From the NCBI GenBank assembly GCA_900550105.1, contig URQW01000004.1, forward strand, positions 1 to 64,000: 64,000 nt of DNA, written 5' to 3'. The translations under genes and the position numbers were made by a program. Shown here in pieces: positions 25,183 to 33,488 of this stretch; the first letter of the stretch is position 1; the number at the start of each line of letters is the position of its first letter. Origin of the DNA: an uncultured Pelosinus sp. (GTDB lineage: Bacteria > Bacillota > Negativicutes > UMGS1260). Below the pieces are notes generated by a model that ran no database searches, was not told the DNA's origin, and worked only from the letters and a program-made list of their open reading frames with translations.

Positions 25183-26184
25183 TCACTCGTCGCCATAGCC
25201 ATCAGGATAGGCTTGATGCCATTCCCAGGCCGATGCGACAATCTCTTGAACCGAGCTGTGCTGTGGTTGCCAGCCTAATTCGGCGCGAATTTTGGCGCTA
25301 GAAGCCACAAGCACCGCTGGATCGCCAGCGCGACGAGCCGCTTCTTTTACCGGAAAATCAACACCTGTCACTTCTTTGGCTACGGCAATAATTTCTTTAA
25401 CACTAAAGCCGTGCTCACTGCCAAGATTATAAACCGCCGAAGCGCCGCCTGCCAATAAATGTCTAAGCGCCAGCACGTGAGCGTCAGCTAAGTCAGTAAC
25501 ATGAACATAGTCGCGAATACACGTTCCGTCAGGCGTCGGATAGTCTGTGCCAAAAACAGAAATCGCTTCTCTTTGGCCTAAAGCCGTCTTTAAAATTAGC
25601 GGAATCAGATGCGTTTCTGTGGCATGATCTTCGCCGATAAACCCGCCTTCTAGCGCGCCGGCAGCATTAAAATAGCGTAGAACAGCATACTTTAGGCCAT
25701 AAGCTGCTTCATAATCGGCCAGCATCCCTTCAATAACAAGCTTCGTCCGACCATACACATTCGTTGGCGCCTGTTTCGCCGTTTCCAAAATAGGTACAGC
25801 TTCCGGTTCGCCATATACAGCCGCGGTAGAAGAAAACACGATTTTCTTCACCTTAGCTGCTACGAGAGCATTGAGGAGCGATAGAGTTCCAGCCACATTA
25901 TTTTGATAATAATAAGCAGGATTTTTCATGGACTCGCCTACAAGACTCGCTGCGGCAAAATGGACGACAGCATCAATTTTTTCTTCGTGCAGCACCGACT
26001 CTAACAGCTCCGTATCGGCAATATCGCCAAGGACAAACTGGACTTTTTCCGCTTCAGCTGGTACAGCGTCTACATGACCTGTCACCAGGCTATCATAAAC
26101 GACGATCTTATCCGCATCGGCTAACAGCGCCTGCACTGTATGCGAGCCAATATAGCCAGCTCCGCCTGTTACTAAAATATTCAT
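25183..26184 (-). CDS. galE: UDP-glucose 4-epimerase
   Basis: GalE interconverts UDP-glucose and UDP-galactose. The N-terminal Rossmann motif is NILVTGGAGYIGSHTV; the catalytic Ser and Tyr-x-x-x-Lys are in FSSTAAVYGE and VYGRTKLVIEGM. Length from the ATG at 26184 is 333, normal for the family, and GGAGTGG precedes this start. The frame continues upstream without a ribosome site. It lies 44 nt after the galU stop codon. Confidence 0.97.
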   Translation of the reverse strand: MNILVTGGAGYIGSHTVQALLADADKIVVYDSLVTGHVDAVPAEAEKVQFVLGDIADTELLESVLHEEKIDAVVHFAAASLVGESMKNPAYYYQNNVAGTLSLLNALVAAKVKKIVFSSTAAVYGEPEAVPILETAKQAPTNVYGRTKLVIEGMLADYEAAYGLKYAVLRYFNAAGALEGGFIGEDHATETHLIPLILKTALGQREAISVFGTDYPTPDGTCIRDYVHVTDLADAHVLALRHLLAGGASAVYNLGSEHGFSVKEIIAVAKEVTGVDFPVKEAARRAGDPAVLVASSAKIRAELGWQPQHSSVQEIVASAWEWHQAYPDGYGDE

Positions 26185-26228
26185 CAATACCACTCCATTT
26201 TTAAACTGGCTCTGACAATTGCCAAAGT

Positions 26229-27131
26229 TTAATCGCAATTATTCAAGAGCGGTTTTACTGTCCGTACAAGATACTCCAAAAAGGGATCTCTAAGATCAGG
26301 CCGTTTCAAGGCGTATTCCACAGTCGCCTCTAAAAAGCCCTGTTTATCGCCAATATCATAGCGCCGTCCTTCAAACTGAAAGGCATAGACGGATCGATCA
26401 AGAGCTAACTTCTGCAGTGCATCAGTCAGTTGAATCTCCCCACCGCGGCCTGGCTCTGTTGTTTCGAGTAAAGCAAAGATCTCCGGCTCAATAATATAGC
26501 GTCCCAATACAGCAAGTCGTGATGGCGCTTCGCTCACATCAGGCTTTTCTACCAAAGATTCAGCCTGCCAAAGACGCGGCTTTAAAGCCTTTGGCTTCAC
26601 AATGCCATAACTCGACACCTTATTTTGCGGCACTTCCTGAACACCGAGAATCGTACCAGGATTCGACTCATACACATCAATAAGCTGCTTTAAGCAGGGA
26701 ACGGAAGAATCGACAATATCATCTCCTAAGAGAACGGCAAAAGGCTCATTGCCCACAAACTGCTTGGCGCAAAGGACAGCATGACCCAGCCCCCGGGCCT
26801 CTTTCTGACGAATATAATGAATCTCTACATTAGAGATTTCTTCAATCAAACCAAGCAAATCGTATTTACCACTGGCTTTTAGTGAAAGCTCTAGTTCAAT
26901 AGACCGATCAAAGTGATCTTCAATGGCCCGTTTGTTCCGTCCAGTAATAATTAAAATTTCCTCAATTCCAGAATGAATCGCCTCTTCAATAATATACTGA
27001 ATCGCCGGCTTATCAATAATTGGCAGCATTTCCTTTGGCTGCGCCTTCGTCGCCGGCAAAAAACGAGTTCCCAGACCTGCTGCCGGAATGACAGCTTTAC
27101 GGACTGTCTGATTTGGTTTTCTAATTACCAC
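26229..27131 (-). CDS. galU: UTP-glucose-1-phosphate uridylyltransferase
   Basis: GalU makes UDP-glucose. The nucleotide-binding motif VIPAAGLGTRFLPATKAQPK near the N-terminus, EEILIITGRNKRAIEDHFDR and VLLGDDIVDS are all conserved; about 300 residues. The GTG at 27131 is preferred because GGAG lies 8 nt upstream, although another in-frame GTG lies 3 codons earlier. It forms an operon with galE and probably pgi. Confidence 0.96.
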   Translation of the reverse strand: MVIRKPNQTVRKAVIPAAGLGTRFLPATKAQPKEMLPIIDKPAIQYIIEEAIHSGIEEILIITGRNKRAIEDHFDRSIELELSLKASGKYDLLGLIEEISNVEIHYIRQKEARGLGHAVLCAKQFVGNEPFAVLLGDDIVDSSVPCLKQLIDVYESNPGTILGVQEVPQNKVSSYGIVKPKALKPRLWQAESLVEKPDVSEAPSRLAVLGRYIIEPEIFALLETTEPGRGGEIQLTDALQKLALDRSVYAFQFEGRRYDIGDKQGFLEATVEYALKRPDLRDPFLEYLVRTVKPLLNNCD

Positions 27132-27330
27132 AGGCAACACTCCATTGTTATTAGATTAGTTTTTGTATTCGCTCATAGTAGAAGTGAATCCTGCCCTAGG
27201 CATACCCTACACCAGTGAATAGAGGAAAAAAGTCACAGGAAAATAAAGAGGATTCTCGACAAAACCAGCGAAATTCTTTCTAATGCTATATTTACCTATT
27301 GTTGCTATCATTTAAGAGGAGATGAAGTTT

Positions 27331-28218
27331 GTGCACCGTTTTACAAAGAAAACCACTCTAGTTACACTTGCGCTCATGATCGGCTGCTTTCTGCTGACTG
27401 TAGCCACAGCTTCGGCAGCGCCGAAGCGAATTGGTATCACTAAGTTTGAAACAAACAACTACACAGTCCGTGTTCGCGGCGGCTACTACGATATTGGACT
27501 TGGCGCTTCCGATATGCTCACAACTGAACTGGCCAAAAATAGAAATTTTGAAGTCGTAGAAAGAGAACAAATTCGTTCCGTATTACAAGAGCAGGGTTTT
27601 GGCGCATCTGGCGCAGTGGATCCTAGCACGGCCCCGCAGATGGGCAAACTGCTTGGCTTAAAATACATTGTCTACGGTAAAATTCTGTCAGCTGGCGCAG
27701 AAGAAAAACATGACCAAATTATGGGCCTGCATATTGATAAATTAACAGCCAAAGTCCGTATTTCCGTACGCATGATCGATGCTACGACAGGCTCCATCGT
27801 CTGGGCGGATCAGGTCGAAGGGAAAGTCGAAAAAAGCGGCGGCGGCATTGAAGGCCTTGGCGGCACCTCAACTGAAGTATCAGCAAGCATTTATGACGAT
27901 GCTCTGCATGGCGCCATTAACCAGATTGTCAGCCACATCAATCAAGGCGCTCCTACGGAAGGCGCCATCGCGAAAGTCAGTGGCCGCAAAGTATATCTTG
28001 ACATCGGCGTAGACCAAGGCGTACAGCCTGGCCAAACCTATGTAGTATATCGTGAAGGCGAAGCCATTACGAATAGCGCTGGTCAAGTCATCGGCGTTGA
28101 TAAAACCGATCTTTGCACGGTAAAAGTGACCCGCGTAGACGGCGGCATGGCCATCGCTGAAATTCAAGACAAAAGTATGCCGCTATTGCAAGCTGGCGAT
28201 AAAGTCCGTTCCAACTAA
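27331..28218 (+). CDS. CsgG/HfaB-like secreted protein
   Basis: This 295-residue protein has a signal peptide (LVTLALMIGCFLLTVATASA) and a CsgG-type domain: IGITKFETNN, then GLGASDMLTTELAKNRNFEV and VEREQIRSVLQEQGFGASGA, GLKYIVYGKI and SVRMIDATTGSIVWADQVEG. The C-terminal 80 residues look like an FlgT C-terminal domain (VSGRKVYLDIGVDQGVQPGQ). CsgG forms outer-membrane export pores for curli; here no curli genes are seen. AGGAG abuts an ATG at 27322, so the GTG at 27331 with 9-nt spacing is the better start. A terminator follows. Confidence 0.88.
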   Translation: MHRFTKKTTLVTLALMIGCFLLTVATASAAPKRIGITKFETNNYTVRVRGGYYDIGLGASDMLTTELAKNRNFEVVEREQIRSVLQEQGFGASGAVDPSTAPQMGKLLGLKYIVYGKILSAGAEEKHDQIMGLHIDKLTAKVRISVRMIDATTGSIVWADQVEGKVEKSGGGIEGLGGTSTEVSASIYDDALHGAINQIVSHINQGAPTEGAIAKVSGRKVYLDIGVDQGVQPGQTYVVYREGEAITNSAGQVIGVDKTDLCTVKVTRVDGGMAIAEIQDKSMPLLQAGDKVRSN

Positions 28219-28281
28219 ATTTACAGACTAACTAAATCTACAGAATCATTAGGTTAATAGATTCTAAAACTGATCATAACC

Positions 28282-28311
28282 AAAAGGCGCTCTAACTTAG
28301 AGTGCCTTTTT
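28282..28311 (+). terminator. Intrinsic terminator between the CsgG-like and FlgT-like genes
   Basis: AAAAGGCGCTCTAA and TTAGAGTGCCTTTT form a near-perfect stem with a U-tract, ending just before the ribosome site (AGAAGGGAG) of the next gene. With no room for a separate promoter after it, the downstream gene would be expressed by readthrough or from a promoter inside or before the hairpin. Confidence 0.8.
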
Positions 28312-28331
28312 CAGAAGGGAGTTTTTTTTGC

Positions 28332-29429
28332 ATGAAAAAGAGTCTTCTGGCAAGCTTTTTTGCTCTCTTACTATTTCTAACAGCGCAGACCGTTTTTGCG
28401 CAAAGTGTGACCGTCACAGGCAATGGCGTCTCCCGTGAAGATGCGATTCGCGATGGATTACGTCTAGCCGTGGAACAGGCCGTCGGCACCTTAGTTGACT
28501 CACAAACCTTATCGCGAAACAACCAGATTGTAAACGATGAAGTCTATACAAAATCATCAGGCTTTGTACAGGATTATCAGGTCGTCAGCGAACAGCGAAA
28601 TGGCGGTGTTTACACCGTGGATCTTGCTGTCACTGTGGATACGGATCCAAGCTCGGCCTTATACACGAAGCTGCAAAAGCTGCGCCTCATCGAAGTAATG
28701 CTGCGCGATCCGCGCATTGCCGTCTTTATTCCCGAGCGCTACCAATCTGGCGCTTTCCCTGATCCGGCTGGTGAAACAGCCGTCATCCAGAAATTGCGTG
28801 ATGCCGGCTTTAAGCATGTCCTTGACGCGCGTCAGACAGCCAATATTCAAGAAAATCAGATTGTCCGCGCCATCCTTGACGGTAACCTCCGTGACGCTCG
28901 CTCCATGGCTACCACCTATCAGCTAGACTTCGTCATTGTCGGCGAAGCTACGGCCCAATATGCTGGCGATCTGTATGACAGTGGCATTAAATCAAGTCGG
29001 GCTCATATTGACGCCAAGGTACTCAAAGTGGATACAGGTGAAATTATTGCCGCGCAAGGTTTTGAAGCAGGCGGCGTTGACATTACGCCGCGGATTGCCG
29101 CTAAAAAAGCCCTAGCTGCGGCGGGAGCGCAAGTCGGCGATTATATGGTCCAACAGCTCATGCAGTATGCAAGTGATCCTGATAAACCACTGACCATCTA
29201 TGTCAGCCGCGCTAGTTTTAATAAGCTTAACCTTATGCAAAACGCGTTAAAACAAGTACCTGGCGTAAAATCAGTCTTTTTGCGTTCTTATACGAATGGC
29301 GTCGCCCAAATTGACGTGACCTATACAGGTTCGCCAAAAGTCCTGGCTGATGCACTACAAAACACGGACGGCGTATCGCTTGATGTAACGTCTATCTCGA
29401 ACAGCACAGTGCAAGTCACGCTGCGTTAA
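28332..29429 (+). CDS. FlgT-N-domain-like secreted protein
   Basis: This 365-residue protein has a clear signal peptide (LLASFFALLLFLTAQTVFAQ) followed by an FlgT N-terminal-type domain: SVTVTGNGVSREDAIRDGLR then LAVEQAVGTLV. The middle resembles CsgG-like repeats (FVIVGEATAQYAGDLYDSGI). The C-terminal 90 residues form two similar alpha/beta units. AGAAGGGAG precedes the ATG. FlgT belongs to the Vibrio flagellar outer ring; in this organism the role is unknown. It pairs with the preceding CsgG-like gene, so an outer-membrane or periplasmic assembly is likely. Confidence 0.8.
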   Translation: MKKSLLASFFALLLFLTAQTVFAQSVTVTGNGVSREDAIRDGLRLAVEQAVGTLVDSQTLSRNNQIVNDEVYTKSSGFVQDYQVVSEQRNGGVYTVDLAVTVDTDPSSALYTKLQKLRLIEVMLRDPRIAVFIPERYQSGAFPDPAGETAVIQKLRDAGFKHVLDARQTANIQENQIVRAILDGNLRDARSMATTYQLDFVIVGEATAQYAGDLYDSGIKSSRAHIDAKVLKVDTGEIIAAQGFEAGGVDITPRIAAKKALAAAGAQVGDYMVQQLMQYASDPDKPLTIYVSRASFNKLNLMQNALKQVPGVKSVFLRSYTNGVAQIDVTYTGSPKVLADALQNTDGVSLDVTSISNSTVQVTLR

Positions 29430-29503
29430 ATAAGACGATAGCAAAATCGGCCGCAAGCGACAATAAAACGATGTCGTCAAAACGAAAGCTCACGACCACA
29501 AAC

Positions 29504-29545
29504 AAAGCCTCAGCCTTTTCCCAAACGGAAATGACTGAGGCTTTT
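29504..29545. terminator. Bidirectional terminator between flgT-like gene and ppdK
   Basis: AAAGCCTCAG (29504-29513) pairs with CTGAGGCTTT (29535-29544); T-rich sequence follows on both strands. It serves the convergent FlgT-like and ppdK genes. Confidence 0.8.
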
Positions 29546-29582
29546 GCTTTGTAACTTTACGTACGAATCACAATTCTATTGT

Positions 29583-32240
29583 CTATTTCGTACCGTGATT
29601 TTCCCCTTTGCTTACAGCCGCTTGGGCTGCCGCCAGTCTAGCTACGGGAACACGATAAGGTGAGCAGCTCACATAATCAAGCCCGATCTGGTGGCAAAAC
29701 TCGACAGAACTCGGTTCACCGCCATGCTCGCCGCAAATGCCAATAAGCATGCCTGGCCGCGTCTTCCGGCCCCGTTCTACGGCAATCTGCATCAATTGAC
29801 CGACGCCGTCGCGATCGAGAACAATAAAGGGGCTTTCCTTAAAGATTTTCGCATCAATATAATCGGCCAAGAACTTGCCTTCGGCATCGTCACGACTAAA
29901 GCCGAGCGTCGTCTGGGTCAAGTCATTCGTCCCAAAACTGAAGAACTCTGCTTCCTTAGCCATGCGATCTGCTAAGAGAGCCGCTCGCGGCAATTCAATC
30001 ATTGAGCCGATTGTATACTCAAATTCGACTTTCATTTCCTGCATAACATCCGTAGCAATCCCTTCAATCCGTTCCTTGAAGAAAGCCATTTCTTTCGGAT
30101 CAATCGGTAGCGGAATTTCGACTTCCGGCATGACCTTCACGCCTTCTTTCACGAGTCTTGCTACAGCCTGGAAAATAGCGCGGCTCTGCATATCGTAAAT
30201 GGCTGGGAAGGTAATGCCAAGGCGACAACCGCGATGGCCCAACATCGGATTAAATTCATGGAGCGCCCGGACCTTCTTTAAAATTTGCATCCTGGCTTCC
30301 AGTCTTGCCGGATCCTTGCCAGTCACCCGCAGTTCTGTCGTCTCTACAAGCAAATCTTCTAAGCTTGGCAAAAACTCATGAAGCGGCGGATCTAAGAGAC
30401 GAATGGTTACGGGATAGCCAGCCATAGCCTTAAAAATGCCGTAAAAATCGCCTTCTTGCATAGGGAGCAGCTTATCAAGAGCATCTTGCCGTTCTGCTTC
30501 ATCTTCCGCTAAAATCATCTTCTGGACAAAAGGCAGGCGATCTTGCGCCATAAACATATGTTCCGTCCGGGTTAAGCCAATTCCAGTTGCGCCAAATTGC
30601 CGTGCCTTCAGCGCATCTTCCGGCGTATCGGCATTGGCCCGTACTTCCAGGCGTTTGACTTCATCAGCCCACTGTAAAATCGCCAGATATTCTTCAGACA
30701 GTTTCGGCTCTAACATCGGAACCGTACCGCCGATGACTCGTCCGGTAGCGCCATCAATGGAAATCATGGCTCCTTTGGCAAAGACCTGGCCGCCGACAAC
30801 AAATTCTTGCTTGTCATAATCAATCTTTACAGCATCGCATCCGCAGACACAAGGCTTGCCCATACCACGAGCTACCACAGCGGCATGGCTCGTCATACCA
30901 CCGCGACTTGTCAAAATCCCTTGAGCCGCTACAATCCCATGAATATCATCAGGCGTCGTTTCGTTGCGAACAAGAATCACTTTTACGCCATTTTTGCCAA
31001 GGCGCTCTGCTTCATCGGCATCAAAAACAACTTCACCCGACGCAGCGCCAGGCGACGCTGGAAGTCCTGTTGCCAGCACATTGAGCTTCGCTGAGTCATC
31101 AATCCGCCGATGCAGCAGCTGGTCAAGCTGACCAGGATCAACTAGGAGCAAGGCGTCCCGTTTCTCCACCATACCTGATTGAACCATATCATAAGCAATC
31201 TGAATCGAAGCCGCCGCTGTCCGTTTCCCATTCCGAGTCTGGAGAATATACAGCTTACCCCGCTCAACAGTAAACTCAATATCCTGCATATTTTTATAAT
31301 GCCGCTCCAGCTGGCGAGAGATTTTATGGAATTCCTTATAAATCGTTGGCATTTCTTCCGCCAGTTTGGCAATAGGCTGCGGCGTCCGAATCCCAGCTAC
31401 CACATCTTCCCCCTGCGCATTGGTCAAATACTCGCCATAAAGCACATTCTCGCCCGTCGAAGGGTTACGACTAAAAGCAACACCCGTACCAGAATCGTCA
31501 CCCATATTGCCAAAGACCATCTCTTGAATATTGACAGCCGTGCCAAGGTCATGAGCAATCTTATTGATATTCCGATAGATAATGGCCCGGTTGTTATTCC
31601 AGGAACGAAATACAGCTTCCACCGCCATAAAGAGCTGCTCGACCGGATCTTCCGGGAAGGGCTTGCCGCTCCGCTGTGCCACGAGCTTCTTATAATCGGC
31701 AATGACTAGGCGCAGTGTGTCGGCAGACAGTTCCTGATCGAGTTTTACGCCCTGCTTTTCCTTATGGTCCGCTAAAATCAGTTCAAAGTCATGCTTGGGA
31801 ATTTCGAGCACCACATCACCGAACATTTGAATGAAGCGGCGATAGCAATCGCAAGCAAAGCGCGGATTTTTCGTATTTTTGGCCACAGCCGCCATAGTCT
31901 GTTCATTTAAGCCCAGATTTAAAATGGTATCCATCATGCCAGGCATGGAAAACATGGCGCCAGACCGAACCGAAACAAGCAGCGGATTCTCGGCATCTCC
32001 TAGCTTTTTCCCACTCTTTTTTTCGACAGCTTTCAAACAAAAGCTCACTTCATCCTTTAAGCCGTCAGGCCATTTTTTACCGGCCTTATAGTAGTCATTG
32101 CAGGCGGCCGTCGTGATTGTCATCCCTGTCGGCACAGGCAGGCCCATGCGAGTCATTTCGGCCAAATTGGCCCCCTTACCGCCTAAAAGCGCTTTCATTT
32201 CGGCCTTGCCCTCATCAAAAAAATACACATACTTTGCCAC
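29583..32240 (-). CDS. ppdK: Pyruvate, phosphate dikinase
   Basis: PPDK interconverts pyruvate, ATP and phosphate with phosphoenolpyruvate, AMP and pyrophosphate. The 885-residue protein has the full layout: N-terminal nucleotide-binding domain (FDEGKAEMKALLGGKGANLA), the swivelling His domain with SRGGMTSHAAVVARGMGKPC near residue 455, and the C-terminal PEP/pyruvate domain (FFSFGTNDLTQTTLGFSRDD). The Thr next to the catalytic His, target of the regulatory protein, is present. It starts with GTG directly after the stop codon of the regulator gene. Confidence 0.98.
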   Translation of the reverse strand: MAKYVYFFDEGKAEMKALLGGKGANLAEMTRMGLPVPTGMTITTAACNDYYKAGKKWPDGLKDEVSFCLKAVEKKSGKKLGDAENPLLVSVRSGAMFSMPGMMDTILNLGLNEQTMAAVAKNTKNPRFACDCYRRFIQMFGDVVLEIPKHDFELILADHKEKQGVKLDQELSADTLRLVIADYKKLVAQRSGKPFPEDPVEQLFMAVEAVFRSWNNNRAIIYRNINKIAHDLGTAVNIQEMVFGNMGDDSGTGVAFSRNPSTGENVLYGEYLTNAQGEDVVAGIRTPQPIAKLAEEMPTIYKEFHKISRQLERHYKNMQDIEFTVERGKLYILQTRNGKRTAAASIQIAYDMVQSGMVEKRDALLLVDPGQLDQLLHRRIDDSAKLNVLATGLPASPGAASGEVVFDADEAERLGKNGVKVILVRNETTPDDIHGIVAAQGILTSRGGMTSHAAVVARGMGKPCVCGCDAVKIDYDKQEFVVGGQVFAKGAMISIDGATGRVIGGTVPMLEPKLSEEYLAILQWADEVKRLEVRANADTPEDALKARQFGATGIGLTRTEHMFMAQDRLPFVQKMILAEDEAERQDALDKLLPMQEGDFYGIFKAMAGYPVTIRLLDPPLHEFLPSLEDLLVETTELRVTGKDPARLEARMQILKKVRALHEFNPMLGHRGCRLGITFPAIYDMQSRAIFQAVARLVKEGVKVMPEVEIPLPIDPKEMAFFKERIEGIATDVMQEMKVEFEYTIGSMIELPRAALLADRMAKEAEFFSFGTNDLTQTTLGFSRDDAEGKFLADYIDAKIFKESPFIVLDRDGVGQLMQIAVERGRKTRPGMLIGICGEHGGEPSSVEFCHQIGLDYVSCSPYRVPVARLAAAQAAVSKGENHGTK

Positions 32241-33059
32241 TTACTTTTCCCCCTTCCGATATATCTCCATAATCATCGCTGCCGTCTCTTCTACCGCCTT
32301 ATTGGTCACATCAATCGTAGGACAGCCAATGCGGCGCATAATCGAAGCAGCGTAATCAAGCTCAGCTAAGATTCTTTCCAGGTTTGCATAGTCGCTGTTT
32401 GGCGATAATTTCATCGACCGCAACCGTTCCTTGCGAATTTCATAAAGCTGCATGGGATCAATCGTAAGACCGAAAACTTTTCGTTTTGGCACTTCAAAGA
32501 GTTCTTCCGGTAAAGGCGTTTCCGGTACGAGCGGAACATTGGCTGCTTTTAGGCCCTTATGAGCCATATACATACATAACGGGGTCTTCGAGGTACGCGA
32601 TACGCCCGTAAAAACAATATCAGCCTTTAGCAAGCCCCGCGGCTCCTTGCCGTCATCAAATTTTACGGCAAACTCAATGGCCTCTACCCGTGTAAAATAA
32701 TCATGGTCAATTCGGCGTATCAGGCCAGGTTCATGCGTCGCTTCCTGCTGCACCAAACCGCCCAACATAGCGATGACAGGCCCCATAATATCGGTACAGG
32801 GAATATCAATCTCCGCTGCCTTTCGTTCTAGATACTCTTTCAGAGTGGGTGTTACGAGCGTATAGACAACAGCCGCTCCTGACGCTTCCGCCGCCTGTAA
32901 GGCTTCATCGATTTCTTCGGGTGTACTGATGTAGGGAACACGGCGAAATTCAAAGCGTACCTGCCGAAATTGGCTGGCAGCAGCCTTGACCACAATCTCG
33001 CCAGTCTCGCCGATGGAATCAGACAGAACATACACCACAGTGACTTCTCTGTTACTAAT
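32241..33059 (-). CDS. PPDK regulatory kinase/pyrophosphorylase (PpsR/YqfL type)
   Basis: This bifunctional protein inactivates PPDK by ADP-dependent threonine phosphorylation and reactivates it by pyrophosphorolysis. Conserved parts are VYVLSDSIGETGEIVVKAAA, the P-loop-like FTGVSRTSKTPLCMYMAHKG and YANLERILAELDYAASIMRR. The start is unusual. GGGAGG at 33068-33073 is 8 nt from an ATT at 33059 that would give MSNREVTVVYVLSDS, the normal family N-terminus; the first GTG (33038) is 29 nt away. An ATG directly after the ribosome site gives only a two-codon frame. The gene abuts ppdK. Confidence 0.95.
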   Translation of the reverse strand: MSNREVTVVYVLSDSIGETGEIVVKAAASQFRQVRFEFRRVPYISTPEEIDEALQAAEASGAAVVYTLVTPTLKEYLERKAAEIDIPCTDIMGPVIAMLGGLVQQEATHEPGLIRRIDHDYFTRVEAIEFAVKFDDGKEPRGLLKADIVFTGVSRTSKTPLCMYMAHKGLKAANVPLVPETPLPEELFEVPKRKVFGLTIDPMQLYEIRKERLRSMKLSPNSDYANLERILAELDYAASIMRRIGCPTIDVTNKAVEETAAMIMEIYRKGEK

Positions 33060-33167
33060 ACATGCCGCCTCCCTTCAGACTAGAACAAGTGTAATTTAAT
33101 TTTATGAGCTGTAAATTAACTTTATTTTTGGAATATTTTCTTATTTCTATTATACCACAAAATTTGC

Positions 33168-33287
33168 CTATACCTTAAATTTATGAATCTCCGCCTGAAG
33201 ATTATCGGCTAATTTGGCCAAAGCCTAACTAGCCGAAGCAATTTGCGCGATGGCTGTTTTTCTCTAAACATTCTCTGCTACAGCTCC
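33168..33287 (-). pseudogene. Remnant of a methyl-accepting chemotaxis protein C-terminus
   Basis: In one minus-strand frame the sequence reads TAIAQIASAS*ALAKLADNL followed by QAEIHKFKV*, which is the usual C-terminal end of MCP signalling proteins (AIAQIASASQALAKLADNLQ-type), with TAG in place of CAG at 33225-33227. A second in-frame TAG lies at 33264-33266. Nothing upstream is recognisable, so only about 37 codons survive. It lies in the 430-nt gap between the PPDK regulator and the first RTX-like gene. Confidence 0.75.
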
Positions 33288-33394
33288 TTTAGTATACAAT
33301 CAGCCAAACTTATTGCCTTTACATTCTTCGTCAAAAAACACCAATTACCTTCGAAACATTACATGACTTATTTCCTGTTTTATAAAAATACTAC

Positions 33395-33436
33395 AAAAAA
33401 ACAGCAAGCGCTGTCGATTTAGCGCTTGCTGTTTTT
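33395..33436 (-). terminator. Intrinsic terminator of the short RTX-like gene
   Basis: AAAAACAGCAAGCGCT (33397-33412) pairs perfectly with AGCGCTTGCTGTTTTT (33421-33436), loop of 8 nt, with a T-tract on the minus strand. It lies 53 nt after the stop codon of the 463-residue RTX-like gene. Confidence 0.9.
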
Positions 33437-33488
33437 ATAGACTACAGAAATATAGATTTATTATGTTGACCGTGATTCTCTTTCCCGC

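Noticed and set aside
31179..31709. 176-residue open frame antisense to ppdK
   Set aside because: It lies wholly inside the strongly conserved ppdK gene and resembles no protein family.
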